DNA of 64,000 nt from Corythucha ciliata (GCA_038030265.1 CM075937.1:26888198-26952197); one strand, 5' to 3'; shown: positions 33,400 to 44,905, counted from the stretch's first letter. Notes: generated by a model not told the origin, from the letters alone. Numbers and translations are program-made.

Positions 33400-34300
33400 A
33401 AAACCGAGAGAAACTCCCCGCGCGCATTGCGCGGACCGCGGGTTTTGAAATGTAGCAAGCTTTCATGAATAGAGATTCTACATAATTATATCTAAAAATA
33501 TTGGTATCGAGGAAATTTTCCATGAATTTAAGATTTCATAAAGTGTACCTACGTATAGTTAGAATGGTTTTTAAATTTCACATTCTGTTTTGTGGAATTG
33601 TTTTTTGCAATTTTATTAGGTAGTTATTTTACGCGAAGTTCGATTTACCTGGGCTCGGTTTTACGTATGTGTGAGAGTCATTGGTGAAGGGGGGTTACGT
33701 TTTACTCGCGATAGTTACGCTCAGGAGTACGAGGACGCCACGGGGAAGTCCGACTTTCGGATGCGCCGTCGACGAACAACCGCTCAACAACGGAGTCAAG
33801 GTTTCACAGTGAACGCCCCGAAGGACCGGCGATCTATAGCCAGATGACAAACAGAGGACAAAAGAGAAAAAGACCGGTGCTCGCGCCTCGCTAATCGTTC
33901 TCTCATTTGTCCCCCGAAAGCCTAACGAAGACGTCCCTGCTTTCTCTGGTTTTTCTCCGTTGCTGGCGTTGCCCGAAGAGACGACTTTCCCCGGGTGCTG
34001 GTCAAAAACTCTCTCTCTCAGACGCTGGCCAAAAACTCCTTATCCCAGACGCTGGTCAAAAACACACACAGCGATCGCGTCTTCCTTTTCCGTTTGGTCC
34101 TTTCTTCCCCTCACTTCTTCACTGCCGAAATGCGTAGCTATGTGGGTTCTCACGCACTCGTTCTAGGTAGGGTTCGCCTGCCTGAGCCAAGCCGCTCGCC
34201 ACGACTCCCCCCCCCCCCAATATCGTCGCTATGGTGGGTGTGACCCATAACAGGGTGGAGCATGGACCTGAGCTCAGGGCTAAGCCCCCCCCTAAACAAT
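33400..34300. other. GC-rich stretch with a 27-bp tandem repeat
   Basis: 33640-34250 is notably richer in G and C than its surroundings. At about 33995-34075 the unit 'gctggtcaaaaactctctctctcagac' occurs about three times, in phase with an open frame. It might be the 5' untranslated part of the LINE that follows at 34.5 kb or a promoter region. I see no recognisable protein. Confidence 0.35.
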
Positions 34301-34484
34301 GCATGCATAAAGCTGTGGCCGTAGGAGCCTACATAGTCTGTCTTCCCTCGTTGAGGTGCGTTAAAAACGAACTGGTTTCGGCTTCAATTGTACTTCCAGA
34401 CGCTGAAAGACGGCGAGCAGCCGAAACCGGTTCGTTTTTGACGCACCTCAACCTTATAATTTTCAAAACGACCTCCTTAGTCTA

Positions 34485-34770
34485 TTGTCTTTTGGTTCGC
34501 GCGTGTTAATATTGGGAGATCTAAAAGCGACGCATATTTCTTGGCACTGCAGTCGTAATAATGCTGATGGGAATGCCCTCTATCATTCTTCTCAACGTTT
34601 TTCCTCTGACATCCTCTCGCCTGTAGTCCCAACCTATTACCCGCCTGAACCGAAAAGACCCAGCAGTGTACTGGACATCGACCTTGCAAAACATATCCCA
34701 AATATCTCCCCTATTGAAAGCATTTCTCAACTAAACTCGGACCATAACCCAATAATGTCCAAACTTAGTT
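34485..34770 (+). pseudogene. Jockey-type LINE endonuclease fragment
   Basis: The frame from 34503 reads ILGDLKATHISWHCSR, then NNADGNALYH, YYPPEPKRPSSVLDI and SQLNSDHNPIMSKL. These are the standard C-terminal blocks of the apurinic-type endonuclease of non-LTR retrotransposons of the Jockey clade (GDFNAKH...W, PS.LDI and SDHNP). Upstream endonuclease blocks are missing, and the frame ends at TAG 34770. The reverse transcriptase part of the same kind of element follows at 36.1-36.8 kb after about 1.3 kb of unrelated sequence. Confidence 0.85.
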
Positions 34771-34772
34771 AG

Positions 34773-36085
34773 GTATACATTTTTTAGTGCTCCGTTTACC
34801 CAATCATTTAATTGTCGTGAAGCGCGTTAGTCGACAAATGCGAAATAAAAACCGAGCACCCATGTTACCCTTTAACCAGCATGAAATCGGAGGGGTCGGA
34901 GCACTGAAAAAATTGATACGGCCAAGGAAGTTTTCTTGTTTATTTATTTTTTTTTTTTTTGTATGCATTATTGATGAACGCCAAAAACGGGAACATGGAA
35001 GTATCGTGTGGTCCTCCACACAATCCCTGAATCATCAATCACGCAGTCTTCATTCCTCAAACACGAAAATGTCCATAACCCTAAATTCAAAAAAAATCTT
35101 CGTCGCACATAATCAATAATCAACCCTCAGCCCACATCGAATAATTTTCAATTACCGACCCTTATCCATCAACGACTATAACCATCAATCGTCACTCAAT
35201 TTTCAATCCGCCTTCAATCATTCGTCTTCGTTCTTTCATACAAAAAATCACAAAAAAAAAACAAATGTTACAAAACAGCCCAAAGTAAAGCACAATGAGT
35301 ATACTTGGGTCGAAAAAAGGCGATTTTAGGACCTTCGACCATTTTAGAACAACAATTTCGATAGGCTGTAGCCCGCTCCATATTCGTCGTGGAAAACTTC
35401 TTTACAGACAAAAGTTGTAGGAAATTTAATGCTCAACAAGTTTTGTGAGTGAAGATTTTCCTCGATAGTAACTCATTTTCGGGATATTTAGAAGAAACTA
35501 AAAGAAGAGCCAACACATTCCGGTTTTTGGGCTGCCAAAAATCTACCTCTGAAGAGGTAGCAATTTCAGAGTTAATTTTTTCTCAAACACTTCTGACCTA
35601 TAAATACAAGATGGCAAAAAAATTCCCGTAGGGAACATGGAAGTAAAAGGGGTTTGTTTTCGGCAACGTTGTAGTCAATTCGCATGGAAATTGTACGAGA
35701 AATCCTAACAAAATAGTTACAAAATTCCAGAACCAATTGTTTCGAAGTTAATACCGAAAATATTATTCCGCTACGGGGAGAACATATCTGGGAAATGATT
35801 TTTTCTCAAAACAAAGGCCCGATTTGTGCTTCTCGTACCAAGAAATAGCCAGGTTTTCATTTTCATGCCATATATCGAGAAAGAAAAGCGACAGACCGAC
35901 GGCATGCCAAAGACCACTTTTTTCAACTTTTCTGAGGTTGCGCATAAAGAATCTGAAGTCAGCTCGGACTCGATTTTTTTCACGAACACTATACTTCCTT
36001 TCCGGAAGTAAAATGATTAATAATCACAACAATTCGAAATGGTTTTCTTTTCTTGCAAAAATCCAGCCCTCGACCGTAGCATTCT
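34773..36085. other. Non-coding stretch splitting the LINE
   Basis: No gene is recognised. The right end (35950-36011, 'agctcggactcgattttttt', 'cacgaacac' and CTTCCTTTCCGGAAGTAAAA) has an inverted counterpart at 38559-38622, suggesting the terminus of a repeat inserted into the LINE. Confidence 0.45.
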
Positions 36086-36099
36086 GTAGAGTAACACAT

Positions 36100-36790
36100 T
36101 TTTTTAAAACCACCAAGCCAGTCTCAATGATTCCGACTATAGTCGATGGATCCGACCAGCTAAGTACCTCTGTGGGCAAAGCTGACGCATTTCGTAAATA
36201 CTACGAGGGCGTTTACAGAGCCACACGAGCCTTAAGCTCTCTCAATCGAAGACAGCAACATACTTATTAATGAGCAATTTGGATTTCGATCTGGGCACTC
36301 GCCACACTCACAACTGTGTCGGGTCGTAGATGACATTACCCACAATTTTTGCGATCGGAATAATACAGGCATGGTCCTACTCGATATCCAGAAAGCCTTT
36401 GATACAGTATGGCACTATGGCTTGCTTTATAAACTTCAATTACTGCATTTCCCCTTTTATATTATAAAATACCGCAAGGATCCATCCTAGGCCCTATTCT
36501 GTTATAATATACATAAATGATATCCCCAGAGTCCCAAACCTAAATATGGCATTACTCGTCGATGATACAGCCTTGTATACCTCATCCTGGCGTATTGATA
36601 GAGTTGTCCGTAGACTAAATTCTGGACTGAATAAAATTAACAAGTATTTCCAACGCTGGAAGATTTCACTGAACTACGAAAAAACGGAAGCAATATTGTT
36701 CTTCAAACGAAGACCTTTTGTCAATGAGCCCTTTATGCTAGAAGGTAAGGAATACGACAGTAAGTGCAAATGTTCCGCGGTTTTTCGAGT
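36100..36790 (+). pseudogene. Jockey-type LINE reverse transcriptase, broken
   Basis: A linker block (KPVSMIPTIVDG, KADAFRKYYEGVY) is followed in shifted frames by reverse transcriptase motifs. These are EQFGFRSGHSPHSQL, VLLDIQKAFDTVWHYGLLYKL, a GSILGPIL block followed by YINDIPRVP, LLVDDTALYTSSW (the catalytic VDD box) and INKYFQRWKISLNYEKTEAILF. The sequence is shortened between the DTVWH and GSILGPIL blocks, and frames change at least twice, so it is inactive. Together with 34485-34770 it marks one or two dead Jockey elements on the plus strand. Confidence 0.88.
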
Positions 36791-37181
36791 GCTACGAAAG
36801 TAGCACAGGTTTTTCGAAACTGTAAACTTTTACACACACTACTGATACTAGTCTTAACAGCACAGGTTCTAAAAAATCAGAGCTAGACATTTAAATGCGA
36901 TTTCAGCTATGTTTAGTGTTCTTTTTGAATGGCTTATATTGAGCAATTCGGCATTTTGTTCAATTAGCGTTACGGGTCGTTTAGCCACGAGCCATTAGTG
37001 AAGGAAACCCACTGTAGTTAACCAAGTCGAAGAGGCGGCTGGTAATCAACTGCACCGTCCGAGGTCAACACTAATGAAAGTTTAACGTATCGACTGCACT
37101 TGTTTACTTTATCAGGTATTAAAGGTCGCATATCATCTGGGGGCCTGTTCTGTAAGATTTCAGTGTTCCTAGGAATATCCT

Positions 37182-37237
37182 TTTCCACCCGTCCACTCCA
37201 AATTAAAACATATGTTGAAGGAGAGGACGGGTGGAAA
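37182..37237. repeat. Conserved hairpin TTTCCACCCGTCC (copy 2 of 3)
   Basis: TTTCCACCCGTCCACTCCAA pairs with GGAGAGGACGGGTGGAAA around a loop 'attaaaacatatgttgaa'. The sequence, loop included, is shared with 26761-26820 and 56492-56540. Confidence 0.75.
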
Positions 37238-37357
37238 GAGACAGTGATAGTGACAGGTAAAAGTTATAGAACAAGTCCCCTGCACTTAATTCTTAATCTT
37301 CACCGTAATATTTTTGGCTTGAATATTAGGAATTAATTTTATTCAGTACGAAACGAA

Positions 37358-37766
37358 ATGTTAAATCGTGTAAAATTCATCGTTGGCCAAATGAATGACT
37401 CTTATCAGTCAGCTTTTCGATCATTAATGCAGTCAATTGACAACATTCAAAGCGTTTTTTCTCCTGAGACGTTCGTTTGTGATTTCGAGGAGGCAATTCA
37501 TGGAGCCGTGAGAGCTTTGTTCCCAACTTCTAAGATCGTCGGTTGTCTTCAGATTCAGACGCTTGGTCTTACTGCCGATTACAGGGACACAGAAAACGAA
37601 GTTTAACAGTGGCTACAATTGGTATTTGCACTTCCCCTTTTGGATCCATGCCAAATAGAGGATGCCTTCGTGGAGGACCTGATGTCAATAATTCCTTCCA
37701 CCAGCACCGACAAAATTGTGCAATTTAGTGATTATTTAGTACAAAACTATGTAAGCAGTGGCTCAT
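37358..37766 (+). pseudogene. MULE-type transposase relic
   Basis: The frame reads NDSYQSAFRSLMQSI, ETFVCDFEEAIHGAVRALFP and KIVGC. A TAA (37604) then interrupts, and the same frame continues QWLQLVFALPLLDP, CQIEDAFVEDLMS and YLVQNYVSSGS to TAG at 37764. The block DFE.A......FP....GC is the core of the Mutator-like (MULE) transposase domain, with the Asp of the DDE-type core followed by the GC(x)FH block. Here the sequence after GC is disturbed, with a small deletion or shift. The C-terminal part matches the usual VR..FALPFLP..I...F pattern. N-terminal zinc finger and terminal repeats are not found. Confidence 0.75.
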
Positions 37767-38740
37767 AGGTTTCCTCCAGATATGTGGGAGTCAAGTGAGA
37801 TCAAAGAAAGGATAATGAACATTGTGACTACTTTCATTTAAAATTTAACTAATAGCTGTACAGTTGATCGGCGGTGCAGTTGAGCAACGCCAGACGAGGC
37901 TGCCACTTTCTGCCAGGAATTGCTGGGAAAATTATTGTTGCGCGGAGAACAAAAAGAGAGGCGGACACGTAAACTGAAAAAGCACACAACCTCTGAATTA
38001 CTACTCCAACGAGCGAGTGTCCGTGTAAGCGTAGAAACGAGGGGTAAAGGGGTCCGTGGAACAAAAATCAAGGGAAACAATGGGACATGGAAAAAACACA
38101 AATTTCAAAGTTGTCCATTCATATCGAAACACGATAACATTCTTCTTTTAGTTCTTTATAACTTGTTTTTTTGCATTAGCATCAATATAGCATTAACCCA
38201 GCCATGATATTAATGAGATGCCTAATTTCAAGCCGAAATTATTTTTTTCTTTATTCGAACATCATTAGTCATTGCACACTTCATCACTGCTGAGTTTCGG
38301 GTGTATGAGAAAAAATCCCAGAAATTCACGTGGGATCAGAAACCGTTCATCTAAAACCAGAAAGTGATAGTTTGGTCCAAAAGTGGGCTGCCCAAGATTT
38401 ATTCGGCTCCACAATGATTATCTAGGCTCATCGACATTCGTTCCTAATTCCGATACTCTGTCTGTCTGTTTCAATGCAACAGTGAGGCCGCCAGAACTCT
38501 TCAAAATTACCAAAAATGAGTGTTTGGCGTGGTCGCTAATTTCAGCCGAATTTTTACTTCCATATTCCCTACGGGAATGGAAGTATGATGTTCGTGAAAA
38601 AAATCGAGTCCGAGCTGGCATTTTAACTGGGCCAAGGAATCTCTTCCTTGGACTTCCGTCAGGGCTTAAAATCGCGTGGCCATCAAACGGGTGAAATTCG
38701 TATGGGCCCTGAAAAGACGCAGAAATTGGGCAAAAACGGT
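37767..38740. other. No gene recognised
   Basis: AT-rich sequence. 38559-38622 is an inverted copy of the repeat end at 35950-36011 (TTTTACTTCCATATTCC, 'cacgaacatcatacttcc'-like). Confidence 0.45.
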
Positions 38741-39169
38741 GGCACATGCAGCGGCGGCGGAAGTCAGCCGGCATTGGGGGAGCAAGAATCTAAGCAGTTC
38801 AGATTTACCCCCCCACCCAGTCTTGTTTCTGGGTAATTTGAGTCCTAAAGACACAGTTTCACTAGATAAATGACGTTTTATAAGCTAAATCGGCCATAAA
38901 ATGGCGTATTCACACTATTCAGAGCAGTGTGAAAGAGCAAGAGTATGCCGTGAACAGTAGCGTGCCGAGGTGAGGGCGAAGGGGGCGGACCTCCCTGGGC
39001 CACCTATCGGCCCCCTAAAAGCTTAAATGTGGAAAAATGATGATATTTAGGTTCATGTTCATAGATTTAGGTACGTGAAAAGGAGTTTAGGTATACGAAT
39101 GGACAGTGACTAGGCTCCTTTCGACGATTTTCAGCCCATCCGACTTGGAGAATAGAACGTTACTGGTGA

Positions 39170-40225
39170 TCAGCAAAAAGTGCAGCTAAATATTCGTTCG
39201 AGCCCACGAAAGCACAATTCTGACGGCCAAAATTGAGAAAATTTGTGCCTTCTGGAAGCCAATTCGCGGCTAAAATAGAGAAAATATGCTGATTCCCAAG
39301 TTTCTTTAGGTCCTTAAGCAGATAAAATTGAGAAGGCGCTCTAATGTGCCGATGTTGGAGCGAGTAGGCGGCAAAAAATTTGGAAAAAGTGGTAATATTC
39401 GTGGCTAAAACTGCAAAAAAGCGCTCATTCCTGGTTTCTCTATGCAACTTTCAGACCATAATTTGGAAAAAATCGCTGATTCTCGTGTATAGTGGCAATT
39501 TTACGGCTAAAATGTACCAAAAAACCGCTAATGGGCCGTTGAAATTGAGAAAAATCTCGATGAAATTGAGGAATGCGAATAACCTGTAGGGAAACGTTAA
39601 CTCGCTGATAAAAATGAAAAAATCACTTATTCGCGGCTAAAATTGAGAAAACGCCAATCCAAATCTTCTAAAAGATATTTCGAGGCTAAAACTAAGAAAA
39701 AGTGCGTTGAAATGAAATGGCCAATGTGGGGTTAAAATGTAAAACAAACGCCTTACTGTCTAATATTGGAAAAATCACTAATTAGCGCTGCTTAAATTAA
39801 GGAAAATTCAAAATTTCAGCTCAAATTGAGAAAAAGGGCTAATTAGCGGCTAAAAATAGAGCAAAACGCCAATTTGTAGCAAATATGGATAAAAATTGCT
39901 AATTCGTGGAATAATAGGCCCGCTTTATCAATCGTTCACTAAAGAGCTGACTAAAAACTTCATCTGTTCCATGATCAAATATGATTCGAAGATGATTTGT
40001 CTAAATCAGTTCTTTAAATTTCTTAATCGACTATTGATGAAGCGGGCCTAAAAATGATAATTTTACGTTCAAATTCAGACAAGTGCTATAATTCCCTGCT
40101 GAAAATAGAGAAAAAACGATAATTCGCGGATAAAATGGACAAAAATCTCAATAATCCAAATTGAGAATACGCCTTTGCAGCTGAAAGTAAGAAAAAGCAC
40201 TAATACAGAGCAAATACTAAGGGGC
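39170..40225. repeat. ~30-bp minisatellite GCGGCTAAAATTGAGAAAA
   Basis: Drifted units 'gcggctaaaattgagaaaaa' plus 'cgctaattc' run through the nested hAT-like element. They are interrupted by a MITE at 39912-40048. This is the same family as 28180-28590 (opposite strand) and about 42600-42730. Confidence 0.85.
39912..40048. mobile_element. 137-bp MITE, TAGGCCCGCTTTATCAAT termini
   Basis: TAGGCCCGCTTTATCAAT at the left and ATTGATGAAGCGGGCCTA at the right pair with one mismatch. Further inner pairing is 'agagctgact' with 'cagttcttt'-like sequence. It sits in the minisatellite of the nested hAT-like element, so it is a third layer. Confidence 0.85.
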
Positions 40226-40289
40226 CTCTGATAGGTGTAGGTCCGCCAGTGGCTGTGAAATGTACTTTCCCCTCTGAGCCAAAATGCCC

Positions 40290-40850
40290 ATTGAGCACAT
40301 TAAAATATAATTTTCGAGGGGGTTAGCCTTTCAAAGCCCAAATTTTGTGGATTTGGATCACAAGGAACCAAATTTCTCGAGTTTTAATCACCCAAAGAGG
40401 CCGACCAGGAGGACGAAACAGTTGATTCCAGAGTCACATTCCTCTTCTTTATGGTCTTGACTGGAATTGTCTTGGTTAGATGGCTAGAATTGACAGTTTT
40501 CACCCCTTTAAGCCCAAATTTCAAAGATTTGGCCCTTTGAAAAATCAATTTTGATTCCCTCAAAGTCCAAATTTGCGGGGTTGACTCATTAAAAAGTCAT
40601 ATTTCACGGTGTTAAAGGCAACAATTTCACACGTTTGTGGCCTTCATAGAAGCAATTTCGAGGATCCGGCACTAAGGGTTGCTGTTTTTGGCAAATTCGA
40701 GAACCAATTCCACGTTTGGCTCCATAAAAACAAGCAACTCTGGTGTTTATATTTGGCTCTTTCAAAGCCCAAAGTTTGCATCGGCTGGTGAACCCGAATC
40801 ATGTTGTGGAAAGTGCGAACGATAATTTTTAGGAGCCAAATTCAACACGA
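40290..40850. repeat. Minisatellite, GCCAAATT type (opposite strand to 100-980)
   Basis: Units such as 'tcaaagcccaaattttgtggatt', 'aaagtccaaatttgcggggttgac' and 'ctttcaaagcccaaag' are the reverse complement of the GCGAAATTT...GAGCCAAA family. It lies in the outer hAT-like element, to the right of the nested one. Confidence 0.75.
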
Positions 40851-41211
40851 AGCCACTTTTTTCTCGATTCCTGAAACATCGGATTGGGGGAGCGCTGCTT
40901 CCCCAACCAGACCATTGGAGGAGCATTCGCTGACCCTGAACCCCACTTCCGCCGCCACTGGGCACATGATAACCTTCCTAAATAAGTCGTCGAAAGAGTG
41001 TGAATTTTCCACGCAAAAGTTCAAGTGCGTTTTACAGTTATTTTAGGGGTGAAATATGAAAAAAGAAGATCGTACGGTTGTGCGGAATTTACTGAAGATT
41101 TAAATGAGACGTTGAAATCAGGATTGGTGCAGAAATACGGCGGTTGGAGGGGGAGTCGAGGAAACGCATGTACAACACCCCCTTAAAGCGCTTACTGTAA
41201 AAGTCAACGCA

Positions 41212-41612
41212 GACTACAGCTCGTCATGAACAACATGAACCTGCGGACAGCGCTCTCTCATTTGATTAGTTGAAACTCCTCCACCCTCTACTTCCGTAAC
41301 CGAAGTGGTTCCTAAGATCTGTTTAACAAGGTGTATTTTTCAAGTCGTGGTTCCATTGGTAGGGTATGGGGAAGTAGCCAGGAGGGCGAGCTATACTCGG
41401 ACGTGACGTGGGAACACGCATTCCCGTGTGTGATACAAAATTCCAGAAAAGGTTAGTATTTGTTTACGTTCACATTTCGCTGACAAGCATCATACCACGT
41501 GTTCCCACGTCACGTCCGGGCAATGTGAACGTAAACAAACAAAATCGTTTTCTGGAATTTTTTATCACACGTGGGATAGGTGTTCCCACTTCATGTCCGA
41601 ATAGTCTGAATC
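41212..41612. mobile_element. MITE fragment plus nested palindrome
   Basis: 41212-41396 shares 'gaacatgaac', 'gcgctctctcat' and 'ggagggcgag' with the 8169-8303 MITE. 41398-41612 is a complex palindrome. An outer pair starts ACTCGGACGTGACGTGGGAA, with its complement ending at 41612. An inner exact pair is CGGACGTGACGTGGGAACAC with GTGTTCCCACGTCACGTCCG (ending near 41519). Further pairs are TGTTTACGTTCACAT/ATGTGAACGTAAACA and TTCCAGAAAA/TTTTCTGGAA. It looks like one foldback copy inserted into another of the same family. Confidence 0.65.
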
Positions 41613-41929
41613 GACCTTAAATAATAGAGAACCTCTCCCAGAATAGAGAAACTCCCCCACTGTAATACGAGAAAATCTACAGTGTCTGGGTTCGAATCCC
41701 GAATACATTTTTATTCACTTCATTTAACTTGTTCATTGTTCGACCCATCGACGACGAATCAACGTAGAATCGATTTTTGATTGATCATCGACTTGATGCA
41801 TGACGTTGAATCGTTGTCGATTCAATGAAAGTGTGTTATTGGGGGGGGGGGGGTGTAGTCAACCTGATCCCCCCGAAATTTTTTTCTAGGTACGCACCTG
41901 CGGGGGATCATTGGTTTCATCAAACTTGG

Positions 41930-42760
41930 GGCGCTGTTTGGCCACTCAAAATAAGGCTCCAAAACTTGCAATTTATCCGAAATTAAGATGCAAAAATATC
42001 TCTGAAATTAAGGCTTGAAATTTGCGATTACGATACGAGGATATATTCATCCAGGAAACTTCAAATTTCGTACGTGTTCGTCGGGCTAACGGCTAGCCTG
42101 GTTTCATTCGCCACAAAATAGGCCCAGAAACTGGCAATTTTGCTTGAATTTAGACCAAATCACTGAAATTAAGACCCGAAAATGTCTATTCCACGTATAT
42201 GTATTCTGCGAGGAGTTCACTGATATTTAGCTCAGAATGATGTAATTTTTCTGTTGTTTATCGCAAGCTTTGCGCGATCTCGGGGCCAGTAGGAAGCGGC
42301 TACATAAAAAAACAGTTCCTAAAACTTGAAATTTAGCGAAAATTAAAAACCACATTTTTGTAATTTCGCTGAAATTAAGACCCAATACTTTCTAATACGT
42401 TAGTCGAGATACTTTAATAAGGCTCGTTTCACACACATACGCGGTATCACGCGGTGAGTATCCACTAGCCGCTTAATACCTCTCATATGTGTGAAGATAT
42501 ATACGCAGTAATAGACACGGCAGCCAAACCCGTGTCGCATAAAAATTGCGCCGCGCGATGAATGAATGAATGGCATTTTATTGAGCAACCAAGAAAAAAC
42601 GCTAAAGAACGCAAATGCGTGGTTAAAATTGAGAAAACGTTAATTCACGGTTTTTGGAGGCAACTTTAGTGGCTAACGAAGAGACGTAGCGCTAATTCAT
42701 GGCTAAAAGAGGAAAAGAATCGCTAATTCTTCTAAAGAGGGGGTGAATGGGTAATTCGCT
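41930..42760. repeat. Degenerate A-rich minisatellite (AATTTAGCGAAAATTAAG)
   Basis: Loose units ('aaaacttgcaatttatccgaaattaag', 'cactgaaattaagacccgaaaa') run to about 42400. From about 42590 to 42730 the units match the GGCTAAAATTGAGAAAA family. It starts right of a long G-run (41840-41852). Confidence 0.55.
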
Positions 42761-44905
42761 AAAGTGAGATGCCAGCAGTGAATGAGCTGTGGGTGTGGGA
42801 GCATTTTCGGGTAGTTGTATTTGGTACGAAAATGTCTGATGGTTGGTAATCTTAGCACTCATGTAAATCTTGACACTGCTGTCAAGATGGGGGCTTTTAC
42901 CCCTTGGTGGAAATTCGTGAAAGTGGTTTTGCCAATTACAGATAATGTCAGTGAAATCAGCAAGGCTTCCCCAGCTCCGTCTTAGCAAATGACCGAGATG
43001 ACCCCCCCCCCCCCAATCGGAGAACATATAAAAAAAATGGATGAAGCATCTTGTAAATTGGCAACTGGCGCGAAACAACGAAGTCAGCCTAGTGAAACTG
43101 TGCAATGACCAGCACACCATGTAGGCTCAATGGAACTCTTCGACTTTTCGCTTTTCAGTGAAAATCCTAGGGATGATTCTCAGTTTCTTCTGACATGAAG
43201 GCTCTTTCAAATAGAAGGGACAAAACCACGAGTTTCCGATAGAAGAGACGCGGAATTCCAACAAACACCTCTCGGCGATCCACGAACGCTTCTTTCTTTA
43301 TTTGTCCCATCTCTAACAAGATATTTTGCAAGGCTTATTCAATCGTGAAGTGGCGGGACATGAAAATGCCAAGAAAAAGGGAAATCTATACGTGTACCAC
43401 AGCTAACAGATATTATTGTGTGCGGTTCCGGACGCCCCGTCGTCATTAAACCGTGCACACACAGAAAAAATCCTATTAAAATAGCGAGCTTTCCCAAAAA
43501 AATAAAGAAGAAAAGACCCTAATTTTAGGGATAGTTCTCACGAAAGAAAGGGTAAGTGCGGAAGGGAAGGGAGAGAAAGAGAGTGAGTGAGAAAGGGAAG
43601 GAGTCAACGAGAAAGAAAGAAAGAAATTCAAGAAGATAAACAAACAGATACGAATACCCTCAAAGACCTCTTCTTTCCAACTAACTACGCGGATTCTTTT
43701 TCGTTTTTCCTCCTTTAATGACCGGTCTTACCCACGACTTGACCTCTAACTTCAGTATACCACCATCTTCCCTTCTGGAGATGGTCATAGGGGCAACACC
43801 TCAATTCGACCAGACACGACACAACTCCGAATGTTGATATCAAATAAGTTTAAATTGATCGAAAAGATGAGCGGAAGGTGAGGGCTTCGATTTCTAATGA
43901 CTTTCCCCTTTTCTTTTTTAGTTGTATGGATGGTAAAAAAAAAGGCTATAAATCTACATTAAAACGAGGTAACAAGTACAAAAAATTTCGAGCGCGTTGT
44001 CTCATCACTTTCGTCGTATAATTAGGTACCTGAAAGTATAGGGCGACCGGGACTCGTTTTTTTTATGCCTTGAGTGAGTTTGGTATGTCTAGTACCGTTC
44101 AAATTGGCTCGAGTGAAAGGCAGTGTCTTTAATTATATTATTCTTGAATTGACACCTCGGAATCGACTTCCCCGCCCACCGTGAGCTGTTCAGCCAGCTT
44201 GCGCTATCCATTTAAGTTGGAGGTTTAATTACATTTTTATTCTACATGAAGCTAAAGCTGAATTTTACAGCCGCTAATGAGCCCCAAAAGTACCTCTTTT
44301 TCTTTGCCTACGATATAAAGCACTTTACTACCTGAAATCTCTCGCGGTATCTTAGTTAGTGCCAATATGCTATAAAGTTGTTTTTTACGGACTGTGTTTC
44401 ACATGATGATATCATACCCAGTTCGGCCTTTAAGCTCACTGCCGGTGCTGGAGGCTAAGTTCAGTTAGGATCAATTATATAAGCATGGAATTCATTTTAG
44501 TCCATTTAATTTTTAAAAATGCACTATACATTGGTCTCTTTAGAATTTCAATCAGTATCAACATGAATGTTAAAATTTATTACGTTTATTAATGCAGAAT
44601 AAAAAATAGTACGTACAACGGACTCCAAGATACCACGATGCTAAAGTGTCTTTTCAAGCCTACAAGAAGTGGTTGGACAAAAAGACTCGCTTTAGCTCCT
44701 AAGTAATAAAATACTCTATTAATATTATAAACATGTTAATTAGGTTACGCTGGTATCGAACTATTATCGTGTTATTAACAGTGCTGAAGATTCAAACCAT
44801 ACGCATTTTTGCTTAGAATATGCTGTTAGTGAATTATAAATTTTGTCTGGAGCGTGTAACTTTTGTTTATATGTACTTTAATTATTATTGTTTTGCTTGT
44901 TTCAG
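42761..44905. other. Upstream of the YGPP gene; no exon identified
   Basis: There is a C-run at 43003-43014 and a purine-rich tract (GAAA/GAGA) at about 43540-43630. The first exon of the YGPP-repeat gene, with its start codon ending in phase 0, must lie in or beyond this stretch, but I could not place it with confidence. Confidence 0.5.

Larger units (their letters stand above)
38955..40251. mobile_element. 1.30-kb hAT-like element nested in the previous one
   Basis: Left CAGTAGCGTGCCGAGG; right, reverse-complemented, CACTGGCGGACCTAC. The flanks GCCGTGAA (38947-38954) and GCTGTGAA (40252-40259) match at 7 of 8 positions. The interior is almost entirely the ~30-bp minisatellite GCGGCTAAAATTGAGAAAA, with a MITE inside it. 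The termini are less alike than those of the outer element, so confidence is lower. Confidence 0.6.
38749..40960. mobile_element. 2.21-kb hAT-like element with perfect 8-bp TSD
   Basis: The ends are CAGCGGCGGCGGAAGTCAGC and, reverse-complemented at the right, CAGTGGCGGCGGAAGTGGGG. Both have subterminal 'tgggggagc' blocks. The flanks GGCACATG (38741-38748) and GGCACATG (40961-40968) form a perfect 8-bp target duplication, the hAT signature. The same termini bound the element at 54082-54725, whose interior is unrelated. Inside lie a second hAT-like element (38955-40251) with a minisatellite, and a different minisatellite at 40290-40850. No transposase is present. Confidence 0.9.

Noticed and set aside
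41688..41702. tRNA-like gene around GGTTCGAATCC at 41690
   Set aside because: Only the B-box-like motif is present. No A box or stems are found at the right distance.
42692..43120. 142-codon minus-strand frame as a gene
   Set aside because: It runs through a C/G homopolymer and the end of a minisatellite and shows no recognised domain.
44888..44905. Start codon of the YGPP gene at 44888
   Set aside because: The codon is TTG, and the bases up to 44905 form a polypyrimidine tract ending in CAG, a splice acceptor.
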